Positions 45,549 to 52,977 of a stretch of DNA of 61,729 nt are shown here, one piece after another (the stretch's first letter is position 1; every line of letters starts with the position of its first letter). The stretch is from an uncultured Spirochaetales bacterium (GTDB taxonomy: Bacteria > Spirochaetota > Spirochaetia > Sphaerochaetales > Sphaerochaetaceae). The stretch spans positions 112,617 through 174,345 of the forward strand of contig CALXXN010000003.1 in NCBI GenBank assembly GCA_944392695.1, read 5' to 3'. The position numbers and the translations under genes were made by a program. The notes below the pieces were generated by a model. It searched no databases and was not told where the DNA came from. It saw only the letters and a list, made by a program, of their open reading frames with translations.

Positions 45549-46364
45549 TCAACCCCTCATCAGCTTCGTCCTCAGTTTCGAGGAGATCCATTCGACGATC
45601 AAGACAAGTATGACCAGGCCCAGCAGGATCGCGCCGACATCATTCCAGCGGTAGCTGTTCATGGCGAACAAAAGCGGGGCGCCGATGCCTCCGGCTCCGA
45701 CAAGGCCGAGGACTGAAGCGTCACGCAGGTTCATGTCGAAGCGGTAGATCAGCGTTGATGAGAATGAGGGCATCAGCTGGGGGAGTATGCCGTAGCGGAT
45801 CTTGTCCCAGGTGTTGCAACCTGCGGCATCAAGCGATTCCAGTATGCCTCGGTCCAGCTCCTCGATCGACTCGGTGAACATCTTCGACAACATGCCGATT
45901 GAACAGCATGACATCGTCAGCAAGCCTGCGAACGCCCCAGGCCCGGTGACCATGATGAACATCAATCCATAGACGAAGGGAGGGATCGTACGTACAGCCA
46001 TGACAGCAAGGCGGACGATGTAGGCAACCGGCTTGGGCACTATGTTGGACGCACCAAGGAAGGAGAAAGGCAGGGCCAGTATGGCACCTACAAGGGTGCC
46101 TAGGAAGGCTATGGACATCGTCTCAAGAAGCAGGTATGGAACGCCATTGGTCCCCAAGGTGAAGAGCAAGGAAGGTGTCGGATGGAGTATGCCAAGTACG
46201 ATGCCCTTGGCGACTGCCAGTCCAGACCCGCCTGTCGAGTTGGATTGCACGGCGCTTGCCGACCAGCCCAGGATGAGGACGGACAGCAGGACGGTCACCA
46301 GGACAGCCCTCCACTTCTTCGGTTCGTGGCTCAGTGTCTCAGCATATGTCAGTTCAAGATTCAT
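45549..46364 (-). CDS. PhnE-type ABC permease, second copy
   Basis: 271 residues. The membrane helices and the family loop SIEELDRGILESLDAAGCNTWDKIRYGILPQLMPSFSSTLIYRFDMNLRDASVLGLVGAGGIG mark it as a phosphonate/phosphate-ester permease. It forms a likely heterodimer with the permease encoded 12 bases upstream. Confidence 0.9.
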   Translation of the reverse strand: MNLELTYAETLSHEPKKWRAVLVTVLLSVLILGWSASAVQSNSTGGSGLAVAKGIVLGILHPTPSLLFTLGTNGVPYLLLETMSIAFLGTLVGAILALPFSFLGASNIVPKPVAYIVRLAVMAVRTIPPFVYGLMFIMVTGPGAFAGLLTMSCCSIGMLSKMFTESIEELDRGILESLDAAGCNTWDKIRYGILPQLMPSFSSTLIYRFDMNLRDASVLGLVGAGGIGAPLLFAMNSYRWNDVGAILLGLVILVLIVEWISSKLRTKLMRG

Positions 46365-46376
46365 AACACCGCCCTC

Positions 46377-47207
46377 CTATGCCAGCTTCTTCCTGAAGTA
46401 AGAGCTGACCGATTCGATGATGACGACGGTGACGAAGAGCGCGAGCAGGATCATGCCGACTCTTGCGTACTCCATCCAACCGATACGTTCATTAAGGATC
46501 AGTCCGAGCCCCCCTGCTCCGACATAGCCAAGGATGGACGCGTAACGGACATTTCCTTCAAAGCAGAAGAGGACATTGGAGATGAAACCAGGCAGGACCT
46601 GCGGCCAGACAGCATAACGGATCGCACTGAGCCTTCCCATGCCCAGTGCTTCCAAGGCCTCATGGCTGCCCATGTCCACAGTCTCGATCTGCTCGTAGAG
46701 GATCTTGCCACAGTATGCGAAGGTGAAGACCGCGATAGCGACCGTACCTGCGAAGGTCCCTAGACCGAAGATATAGGTCGCGATCAAGGCGATGACCAGG
46801 GTCGGTAGCGTCCTGACAAGAGAGTAGAAGAACTTGAAGAAGGCAGTAATGACCTTGTTGTGGACCAGGTTCGAGGCGCAGAGGATCGAAAAGGGGATGC
46901 AAAGCACGGCACCGACGACGGATCCGAGCAAGCTCATCTTGATTGTGTCCATCAAGGGCTGCCAGACGCGTGGCATGTAGGACCAGTCAGGTGGCACCAT
47001 GTCGCGGAGGATGACGAAGAAATAGTTGATCCTCGTGACAAGTGTGTCCAGGCTGAAGCCGGTCAGTTCACCAGAGGTTATGACCAGGATGACAAGGACC
47101 AGGAGTACGAGGGGGATGCGGCTGCGCTTCTCCTCTATGACCTGTCCACTCTCCAAGGTGTAGCTCCGGGGTTTGAAGACCTTGTCATACAGACTCATCT
47201 TTGGCAT
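46377..47207 (-). CDS. PhnE-type ABC permease, first copy
   Basis: 276 residues from ATG 47207, which has GGAGGGG just ahead and overlaps phnC by 23 bases. It shows ETVDMGSHEALEALGMGRLSAIRYAVWPQVLPGFISNVLFCFEGNVRYASILGYVGAGGLG, the PhnE signature. It carries a longer N-terminus before the first helix than the second copy. Confidence 0.9.
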   Translation of the reverse strand: MPKMSLYDKVFKPRSYTLESGQVIEEKRSRIPLVLLVLVILVITSGELTGFSLDTLVTRINYFFVILRDMVPPDWSYMPRVWQPLMDTIKMSLLGSVVGAVLCIPFSILCASNLVHNKVITAFFKFFYSLVRTLPTLVIALIATYIFGLGTFAGTVAIAVFTFAYCGKILYEQIETVDMGSHEALEALGMGRLSAIRYAVWPQVLPGFISNVLFCFEGNVRYASILGYVGAGGLGLILNERIGWMEYARVGMILLALFVTVVIIESVSSYFRKKLA

Positions 47208-47943
47208 GTTCCCCTCCGTAGACCAAGGACAGGATATCCTGCCCGACAGCTGAAGCAGGCCCATCGTAGACGACCTGTCCGGCCTTGATGCCGATGACAC
47301 GGTCACAGTATTCGAGGGCCAGTTCCACATGGTGGATGTTGATCAGCACTGTGATCCCCATCTCCTTGTTGATCCTCTTGAAGTCGTCCATGACGACACG
47401 TGCAGTGACAGGGTCAAGGGCGGCGACTGGCTCGTCAGCAAGTATGATGGAAGGGTTCTGGGCCAGCGTACGGGCGAGTGCCACACGCTGCTGCTGCCCA
47501 CCGGAAAGCTGGTCGACACGCGTGAATGCCTTCTCGAGGATGCCGACCTTGTCGAGGCTCTCAAGGGCTTTGAGCTTGTCCTCCCTCCTGAAGATGCCAA
47601 GCACACGCCTCCACATCGGAAGGTCTGGGACGAAGGCCGTCAGGACGTTATTGATCACACTCGTCCTGGTGACGAGGTTGAAGGATTGGAAGATCATGCC
47701 GATCCGGCGCCTGAGGCCCCTGAGTTCCTTGTTCGATAGCTTTGAGACATCCACATCATCGACAGTCAATGTCCCGCTTGTGATCGGATGCATGCGGTTG
47801 ATCGCACGGATCAGGGTGCTCTTGCCCGCACCAGAGCGGCCTATGATGGCGACGAACTCACCATCCTTGATCTCCAGGTCAACGTCCTTCAGTCCGACCG
47901 TACCATTCGGGTAGACCTTGGACACATCATTGAATCGTATCAT
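47185..47943 (-). CDS. phnC: PhnC-type ABC transporter ATPase
   Basis: 252 residues from ATG 47943 (MIRFNDVSKVYPNGTVGLKDV). Walker A GRSGAGKST, Q-loop (MIFQSFNLV), signature LSGGQQQRVALARTLAQNPSIILADEP with Walker B, and H-loop NIHHVELA are intact. It serves the PhnE pair and the PhnD-type receptor encoded upstream. Confidence 0.93.
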   Translation of the reverse strand: MIRFNDVSKVYPNGTVGLKDVDLEIKDGEFVAIIGRSGAGKSTLIRAINRMHPITSGTLTVDDVDVSKLSNKELRGLRRRIGMIFQSFNLVTRTSVINNVLTAFVPDLPMWRRVLGIFRREDKLKALESLDKVGILEKAFTRVDQLSGGQQQRVALARTLAQNPSIILADEPVAALDPVTARVVMDDFKRINKEMGITVLINIHHVELALEYCDRVIGIKAGQVVYDGPASAVGQDILSLVYGGEHAKDESV

Positions 47944-48003
47944 CAGGGGAAACTCCAAATGGGCATGGGAAAACCCCATGCCCAATGTAAGATAATGGCC
48001 GGA

Positions 48004-49041
48004 TCAGCCGTTGAGGGAGCGCATGATCTCCTGCGCGGTCCTCTCGTTGTCGTAGTCGGCACTTGTGGCCGGCTGATATCCGGTGTGGCTGTAGATGGAG
48101 ATGACCTGCCTGCCCTCCTCGGTCTTGTTGAGGTTCATGAAGGCCTGCTGCAGGGCGGCGACGAACTCATCAGTCATGACAGGGCTGTTCTTGGAGACAC
48201 AGACCGTGTCGTTGTAAATCATCGGTGTGACGCCAATGACATCGGTCTCTTCCCAGATGGAAGCGGTGCGTCCGAAGGTCGTGTTCCAATCATCCTCATA
48301 GTCCCTCCTGGCATCAGCGAATGTGCAGAGCACATCGACCTGGCCGGAAGCAAGGCGTGCGAAGGCAGAAGGATAGGAGTCGACCTGGACGGTGTGCTCG
48401 AGGTCTGTGATGGACTTGCCGTCATAGCGCTCCATGATCCACATCGTAGGATAGACGAAACCGGCGCTGCTGGTCGTGCTCATGACAGCCCAGTTGGCGC
48501 TGTTGAGGTCATCCCATGTGAGGGCCTCGCCAGCGTTGACCTTGGCAGCGAGCTCCTGGCCCTTGGCGGAGGGACCTGCGATGATCAGGGCCCTGTAACC
48601 GACAGCCTGCTCGGTGCTGGCGGTGATGGGCTCGTTGTTGTTCCAATCCCTGGGGTCGTCGCTGTCGACGGACAGGCCATCACGTGTGGCTGTCAGGATG
48701 ACATCACAACCGTCATCGTAGAGCAGGTAGGTGTTGGCTGGCATGCCAACAGAGACATCGGCGCTGCCTGCTGTGAGGGCGACACCAACGGCCTCATAGT
48801 TCGTACCGACAGAGATATCGATGTTGTTCACCGTATAGCCCTGGGCGGCGAGCTCCTGGGTCAGCAGGTCCTTCAGAGGCTCGGTGACCGTGATGATCTC
48901 AGCGGGCTCACGTGAAGGCACATACATGATGCGCAGGTTCTCAATGACATTCGAATCGCTGCTTGCGCTCTCGGCTGCTCCGCTGGCGAAGGCGAAGGCC
49001 GCGACGAGGGCGAGAAGAGTGACCAAAACCGTCTTTCTCAT
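48004..49041 (-). CDS. PhnD-type phosphate/phosphonate-like binding protein
   Basis: 345 residues. The signal peptide MRKTVLVTLLALVAAFAFA is followed by SGAAES, a processing context common in Treponema/Sphaerochaeta receptors; there is no lipobox Cys. The mature part carries the PhnD fold (LRIMYVPSREPAEIITVTEPLKDLL, GTNYEAVGVALTAGSADVSVGMPANTYLL). Ligand unknown: phosphonate, phosphite, phosphate ester or nucleotide. AGGAGG precedes ATG 49041. Confidence 0.88.
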   Translation of the reverse strand: MRKTVLVTLLALVAAFAFASGAAESASSDSNVIENLRIMYVPSREPAEIITVTEPLKDLLTQELAAQGYTVNNIDISVGTNYEAVGVALTAGSADVSVGMPANTYLLYDDGCDVILTATRDGLSVDSDDPRDWNNNEPITASTEQAVGYRALIIAGPSAKGQELAAKVNAGEALTWDDLNSANWAVMSTTSSAGFVYPTMWIMERYDGKSITDLEHTVQVDSYPSAFARLASGQVDVLCTFADARRDYEDDWNTTFGRTASIWEETDVIGVTPMIYNDTVCVSKNSPVMTDEFVAALQQAFMNLNKTEEGRQVISIYSHTGYQPATSADYDNERTAQEIMRSLNG

Positions 49042-49050
49042 TTTATCCTC

Positions 49051-49995
49051 CTAATCCCTTTTCAGGGAATTTGTTTCAATCAATGCGCTTGGAGAGTGTA
49101 TGCTGTAGCTCTGCGTCCTCTCCCCACGGACCTTCTCAAGCACAAGCTTGATGGCCGTGCGCCAGATATCATCAGGGAAGATGTGCAAGGCCATGCCACG
49201 CCCCACATCCTCCGGGAAGAAGTTCACATATGTGACTGTCAACGGACAGGCCCCACGTTCATCAAGTGCCTTGAAAGCGCCATGGGCGAAATCGCTATCC
49301 CCGAAGATCAGGGCCTGTGGAACCTCATCAAGGGCCATGACGGCCTTGTACCCGGACAGGCTGTCCATACCTCCTGACACGTACTCCTTGTCACAAAGGC
49401 CATGGGATTTCAGAAGTGCGTTGAACTGTGCGGCACGGTGACTGCCAATCAAGTGCCCCGCCCTCTCATAGAGACCGCCAAGGTAGGCCGCGCTTTTGAT
49501 GCCACGCTCTATGAAGAGCCGGATCACACGCTCTTCCGACTCGGCATAGTCCATCATGATCGAATCGTGCGAATAGCTGATACCAAGATTGTTGATCATC
49601 AGGATGTCCCTGCAATGCTCCTCGAAGTCCAAGACCTCGTCCTGGCTGAAATCCCCTATCGCGATGATTCCATCAGATGGCTGGTTCCTCTCATAAAGGC
49701 GTATACCAACAGAAGGGCCTGCGAGTGTGGCCAGATGGGCGACCATGCGCTCTTCGAAACCAGGCTTCTCAAATGGAGAAAGCGCTACAGCGAGGTTGAC
49801 GACCTTGTCACCCCTCTTCTGGCGTGGAGTCCTGTAACCCAGCCTGGCAGCCTCATCCTCAACCCGCCTCCTGACATCGACTGTCACCGAGAGGCCAGGG
49901 TCCTGGTTCAAGACCCTCGAGACCGTGGCAGGACTGACATGGCAGCTTTCCGCTATTTCCCTGATAGACGCCAATTGGCCCTCCGATGCCTCCAT
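49051..49995 (-). CDS. LacI family regulator heading the phn-type operon
   Basis: 314 residues with an N-terminal helix-turn-helix (ASIREIAESCHVSPATVSRVLNQDPGLSVTVDVRRRVEDEAARLGY) and a short effector domain (VNLAVALSPFEK, then DGIIAIGDFSQDE, then ALIFGDSDFAHGAFKALDERG). It is the first gene of the operon, so it probably controls itself and the transporter. A LacI protein in front of a PhnD-type importer is unusual; LacI ligands are mostly sugars or nucleosides/purines. Confidence 0.9.
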   Translation of the reverse strand: MEASEGQLASIREIAESCHVSPATVSRVLNQDPGLSVTVDVRRRVEDEAARLGYRTPRQKRGDKVVNLAVALSPFEKPGFEERMVAHLATLAGPSVGIRLYERNQPSDGIIAIGDFSQDEVLDFEEHCRDILMINNLGISYSHDSIMMDYAESEERVIRLFIERGIKSAAYLGGLYERAGHLIGSHRAAQFNALLKSHGLCDKEYVSGGMDSLSGYKAVMALDEVPQALIFGDSDFAHGAFKALDERGACPLTVTYVNFFPEDVGRGMALHIFPDDIWRTAIKLVLEKVRGERTQSYSIHSPSALIETNSLKRD

Positions 49996-50046
49996 TAAAG
50001 CCTGTAGGAAGGAAAGCGGTCAACACACAAGATAAAAATTTAGTAA

Positions 50047-50063
50047 AAAATCACAGTGATTTT
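50047..50063 (-). promoter_or_regulatory. Dyad site in front of the lacI-phn operon
   Basis: AAAATCAC-A-GTGATTTT, a perfect 8-1-8 palindrome 52 bases before ATG 49995. On the minus strand it starts right behind a TTGTAA -35-like element, so it occupies the promoter spacer. Candidate autoregulatory operator. Confidence 0.5.
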
Positions 50064-50131
50064 ACAATCCCTTCTCTTGTCGATGATTTTGCTATTGTTT
50101 TCCTACAACTTCTCATAAAAACGTCAGAAAC

Positions 50132-50161
50132 TTGCCCTTGGCCACCCTTACACGCTATAAT
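50132..50161 (+). promoter_or_regulatory. Sigma-70 promoter for mazG
   Basis: TTGCCC (50132-50137), 18-base spacer and perfect TATAAT (50156-50161). The ATG at 50169 lies just where the transcript should begin. Confidence 0.6.
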
Positions 50162-50168
50162 CTGGCAC

Positions 50169-50987
50169 ATGATTGAATACCAGTTCACGCCCGCCGGTGA
50201 CAGCACGGAGGCATTCAGCAAGCTCTACGAGCTTGTCCACATCCTTCGTGGCCCCAATGGCTGTCCCTATGACAGGGCGCAGACGGAACGCAGCAGCCTT
50301 GGCAACCTGGTTGATGAGTCTTATGAATACCTCGAGGCTGTCATCAAGGAAGACAAGGAGCTTTGCAAGGAAGAGCTGGGAGATGTCCTTTTGAATGTAT
50401 TCTCCCTCCTCCAGATCCACGAGGATAAATCAGATTTCACCACTGCTGATGTCATAAACGATGTATGTCGGAAACTGATCCGCCGGCATCCTCATGTCTT
50501 TGGTGATGCCGATGCCGGAGGCGATATGGAAAAGGGCCTTGATATCTACATGGCCGCCAAGGAAGCCGAAGGTGGGCACAAGAACAGCATCAAGGAGGTC
50601 TTGGACCATATCAGCAGCGGGATGCCTCCCCTTGAGAAGAGTTATGAAATCCAGAAGAAGCTTTCGAGGATTGGCTTCGACTGGGAGTGCGTGGACGATG
50701 TCATCGACAAGATCTACGAAGAGCTCGATGAAGTCAAGGAGGCGATCAAGGAAGGTGGCAAGGAGCACATCGAGGATGAGCTTGGTGATGCCTTCTCCTG
50801 CCTCGTCGTCCTGTCCAAGTGGTTGAAGATCCGTCCCGACCAGGCGGTCGAACGGGCCAACAACAAGCTGACAGGCCGCTTCATCAAGCTTTCAGAGATC
50901 TGCAAGGAACGTGGCATCCCCATCGACAAGGACCACATCGAAGAGATGAACCAGGTCTGGGACGAGGTCAAGGAAGCTGAGAACTAA
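50169..50987 (+). CDS. mazG: Nucleoside triphosphate pyrophosphohydrolase MazG
   Basis: Hydrolyses (d)NTPs to monophosphates. Two MazG domains: residues about 15-115 (LRGPNGCPYDRAQTERSSLGNLVDESYEYLEAV, then EELGDVLLNVFSLLQI with the E-x2-E and E-x2-D metal sites) and about 155-262 (IYEELDEVKEAI, then IEDELGDAFSCLVVLSKWL). The 272 residues are standard. ATG 50169 is chosen because the family N-terminus begins there; the frame is open upstream to 49986, over the lacI promoter region. Confidence 0.93.
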   Translation: MIEYQFTPAGDSTEAFSKLYELVHILRGPNGCPYDRAQTERSSLGNLVDESYEYLEAVIKEDKELCKEELGDVLLNVFSLLQIHEDKSDFTTADVINDVCRKLIRRHPHVFGDADAGGDMEKGLDIYMAAKEAEGGHKNSIKEVLDHISSGMPPLEKSYEIQKKLSRIGFDWECVDDVIDKIYEELDEVKEAIKEGGKEHIEDELGDAFSCLVVLSKWLKIRPDQAVERANNKLTGRFIKLSEICKERGIPIDKDHIEEMNQVWDEVKEAEN

Positions 50988-51772
50988 GTCCTCCTTATAG
51001 CCCTCAACCTTCCATCAACCGCCTCCGGATAATCGGAGGCGGCTCTTTGCCACCAGGCAGCGGCAGGTCCAAGGTCGCCAATTGAGGCATAGGTATCACC
51101 TATTGCCATGGCGAGCCGGCTGTCACCTTCTTGATAAGCCACTATGGAAAGTGGCAGCAGCAGTTCACCATCACCACGTGGGATGAGGAGGCGCAGTGCG
51201 CTGACAAGCGCTGCATCGAAATCCTCCCCCGTCCCTTCTTCCGATGACCAGGCCTCGAGGTTGGAGATGATCAAGGTTGAAGGGGAACCCGCTGCGATGC
51301 ACATCAGGGCAGCAGTCTGTGCAGGGAGGCTTGGACGGATCTGCTCATACAGGGCCGTGGCTTCTTCTTCCTCACCCGCCCTTGCCAAGGCTGTGTAGTA
51401 ACTGATCCTATCGAAAAGCGCGGCCTCATCACTTGAGCAGAGCAAGCGCCCCGCCTCAACAGCAATCACCGGGTCCTGGCTCCTTGCAAGCACCGCCCTG
51501 AGGCTGTCGGCGAGACGCTCATCAGCATCCTTGCTGTTCATGGCCCAGTAAAGCATGGCGGCATCAAGGGCAGCCTGGTCGTCACCAAGCTGATAGGCCG
51601 AGAGCATGCGGTAGTAGAGCGCGTCATCATCAAGACGGCTTGCGAGTTCCACACTGCTCTGGTCGATGATGTCCTGGTAGCGGCCTTCCTCGTATGCGGA
51701 GCTGTAATCAAAGGATGCGCCGCATGAAGACAAGACAAGGAGGACGATGAGAAGCAAGCATTTGATCCTCAT
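50984..51772 (-). CDS. TPR-like lipoprotein
   Basis: 262 residues. The signal peptide ends LSSC (lipobox), then come short helical repeats resembling TPRs (SSAYEEGRYQDIIDQSSVELASRL; YYRMLSAYQLGDDQAALDAAMLYW; LAMAIGDTYASIGDLGPAAAWWQRAASDYPEA). It is probably a periplasmic scaffold; no catalytic motif. AAGGAGG precedes the ATG, 27 bases after the RNase P RNA gene. The 3' end overlaps mazG by 4 bases, convergently. Confidence 0.75.
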   Translation of the reverse strand: MRIKCLLLIVLLVLSSCGASFDYSSAYEEGRYQDIIDQSSVELASRLDDDALYYRMLSAYQLGDDQAALDAAMLYWAMNSKDADERLADSLRAVLARSQDPVIAVEAGRLLCSSDEAALFDRISYYTALARAGEEEEATALYEQIRPSLPAQTAALMCIAAGSPSTLIISNLEAWSSEEGTGEDFDAALVSALRLLIPRGDGELLLPLSIVAYQEGDSRLAMAIGDTYASIGDLGPAAAWWQRAASDYPEAVDGRLRAIRRT

Positions 51773-51799
51773 GAATCCTCCTTGTTAGAAAAGGAAAAC

Positions 51800-52136
51800 G
51801 GGCGGCAATAAGCCGGGTTCTGTATAACGACAATCATCTATCTAGGCCAGAAGTCTCCCACTGGCTCAAGCGGCCTACCCTCGGGGGATACGTCCGGGCG
51901 AGACACCCCGATGCTTGGCCTTGCTCCTGATGAGGTTTGCACTGCCAGACCTGTCGCCAGGGCTGCGGTGAGCTCTTACCTCGCCTTTTCACCCTTACCT
52001 GCGCCGGAGCGCAGGCGGTATGTTTTCTGTTGCACTTTCTGTTGCGTTACCGCACCTGGGTGTTACCCAGCATCATGCCCTGTGGAGCCCGGACTTTCCT
52101 CTCCGCCCTCAGGCGCAGCGATTGTCCAGCCGCCCG
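51800..52136 (-). ncRNA. rnpB: RNase P RNA, bacterial type A
   Basis: Catalytic RNA that matures tRNA 5' ends. On the minus strand it contains the universally conserved GAGGAAAGTCCGGGCTCC near the 5' end, and ACAGAACCCGGCTTA near the 3' end. The ends CGGGCGGC (52136 side) and GCCGCCCG (51800 side) pair as helix P1. About 337 bases, a usual size. The 5' end is only 8 bases after the zinc-ribbon gene stop, so it either has a promoter inside that gene or is processed from the operon transcript. Confidence 0.95.
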
Positions 52137-52143
52137 TACAAGA

Positions 52144-52968
52144 TCAAAGTGAATCGAGGTCCTCGTCGCTGATCGCGCCGGCGAAGAAGTCCTCGCCCTC
52201 CTCGCTCTCGAAGCCAGTGAGGTCGATCGACTCCTCGTCCTCCTTGTAATAGAGGATCCTGGAGCAGTAAGGACAATACTCGATGGAACCAGCACCCAGA
52301 TGAACATCGTTGACGAACTGCATCGGGAGAATCATGTGGCAACCAGAACAGACCTGTCCCTGGATGATCGGTGTGATGCCCAGACCCTTCTTGTTCTTAA
52401 CGATCTTGCAGAACTTCGAGTAGATCTCATCGGAGATGCCATCGCCCTTGATGGCCTCACAGGAGGCATCAAGCTCATTTATCCTGGCACGCTTGCCTGC
52501 GAGCACGGCATCGATCTTGGCCTGCTCCTCGGCGACTTCGTTCTTCAGCTCCTCGCAGACCACGCCCTGGGCGTTCAGCTGGGCACCAAGGTCATCGACA
52601 AGTGCATTGGAAGCGGCACGGGCACGGAGCAAGGCGTTCTCAACGACCTTGGCCTCGTCTATCTGCTTGGTCAGGGCCTCGTACTCCCTCTGGACCGTGA
52701 TGCGCTCGACCATCTTCTCGGCCTCAGTCCTTGCACGGAAGGCGTCCTCGTACTTGATGGAGTTGGAGGTGGCCTCCTGCTTGGCCTTCGTGAAGGCGTC
52801 GTTCAGCTCAATGTACTTGGCGTTGGCCTCCTCGAGCTTCGCCTCCTTGCCACGCAGCGCAGCGGGAAGGGACTCAATCTCACCTTCTAGCTCGAACTTC
52901 TCCCTGAGCAGGTCCTGAAGCTGCAGCAGAAGTGAGTGAACATGCTGTAATTCGTTGTCAGCCATCAT
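52144..52968 (-). CDS. Coiled-coil protein with C-terminal C4 zinc ribbon
   Basis: 274 residues: a long heptad-rich coiled coil (about 5-190) rich in Glu, Lys and Ala, followed by a zinc ribbon with V-C-S-G-C-H-M and Y-C-P-Y-C-S, then an acidic tail ending DEDLDSL. This is the DUF164/zf-RING_7 architecture found near rpoD-dnaG in several bacteria. Molecular role unclear; nucleic-acid or protein binding is likely. It follows rpoD by 9 bases in the same operon. Confidence 0.88.
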   Translation of the reverse strand: MMADNELQHVHSLLLQLQDLLREKFELEGEIESLPAALRGKEAKLEEANAKYIELNDAFTKAKQEATSNSIKYEDAFRARTEAEKMVERITVQREYEALTKQIDEAKVVENALLRARAASNALVDDLGAQLNAQGVVCEELKNEVAEEQAKIDAVLAGKRARINELDASCEAIKGDGISDEIYSKFCKIVKNKKGLGITPIIQGQVCSGCHMILPMQFVNDVHLGAGSIEYCPYCSRILYYKEDEESIDLTGFESEEGEDFFAGAISDEDLDSL

Positions 52969-52977
52969 CTTCTCCTA

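Noticed and set aside
47788-48915. 375-codon plus-strand open frame opposite phnC/phnD
   Set aside because: Antisense shadow of clear ABC-transporter genes; no recognisable fold or start signal.
45549-49041. Phosphonate catabolism operon
   Set aside because: PhnC/D/E-type transport genes alone do not show phosphonate use; no C-P lyase or phosphonatase gene is present in the window.
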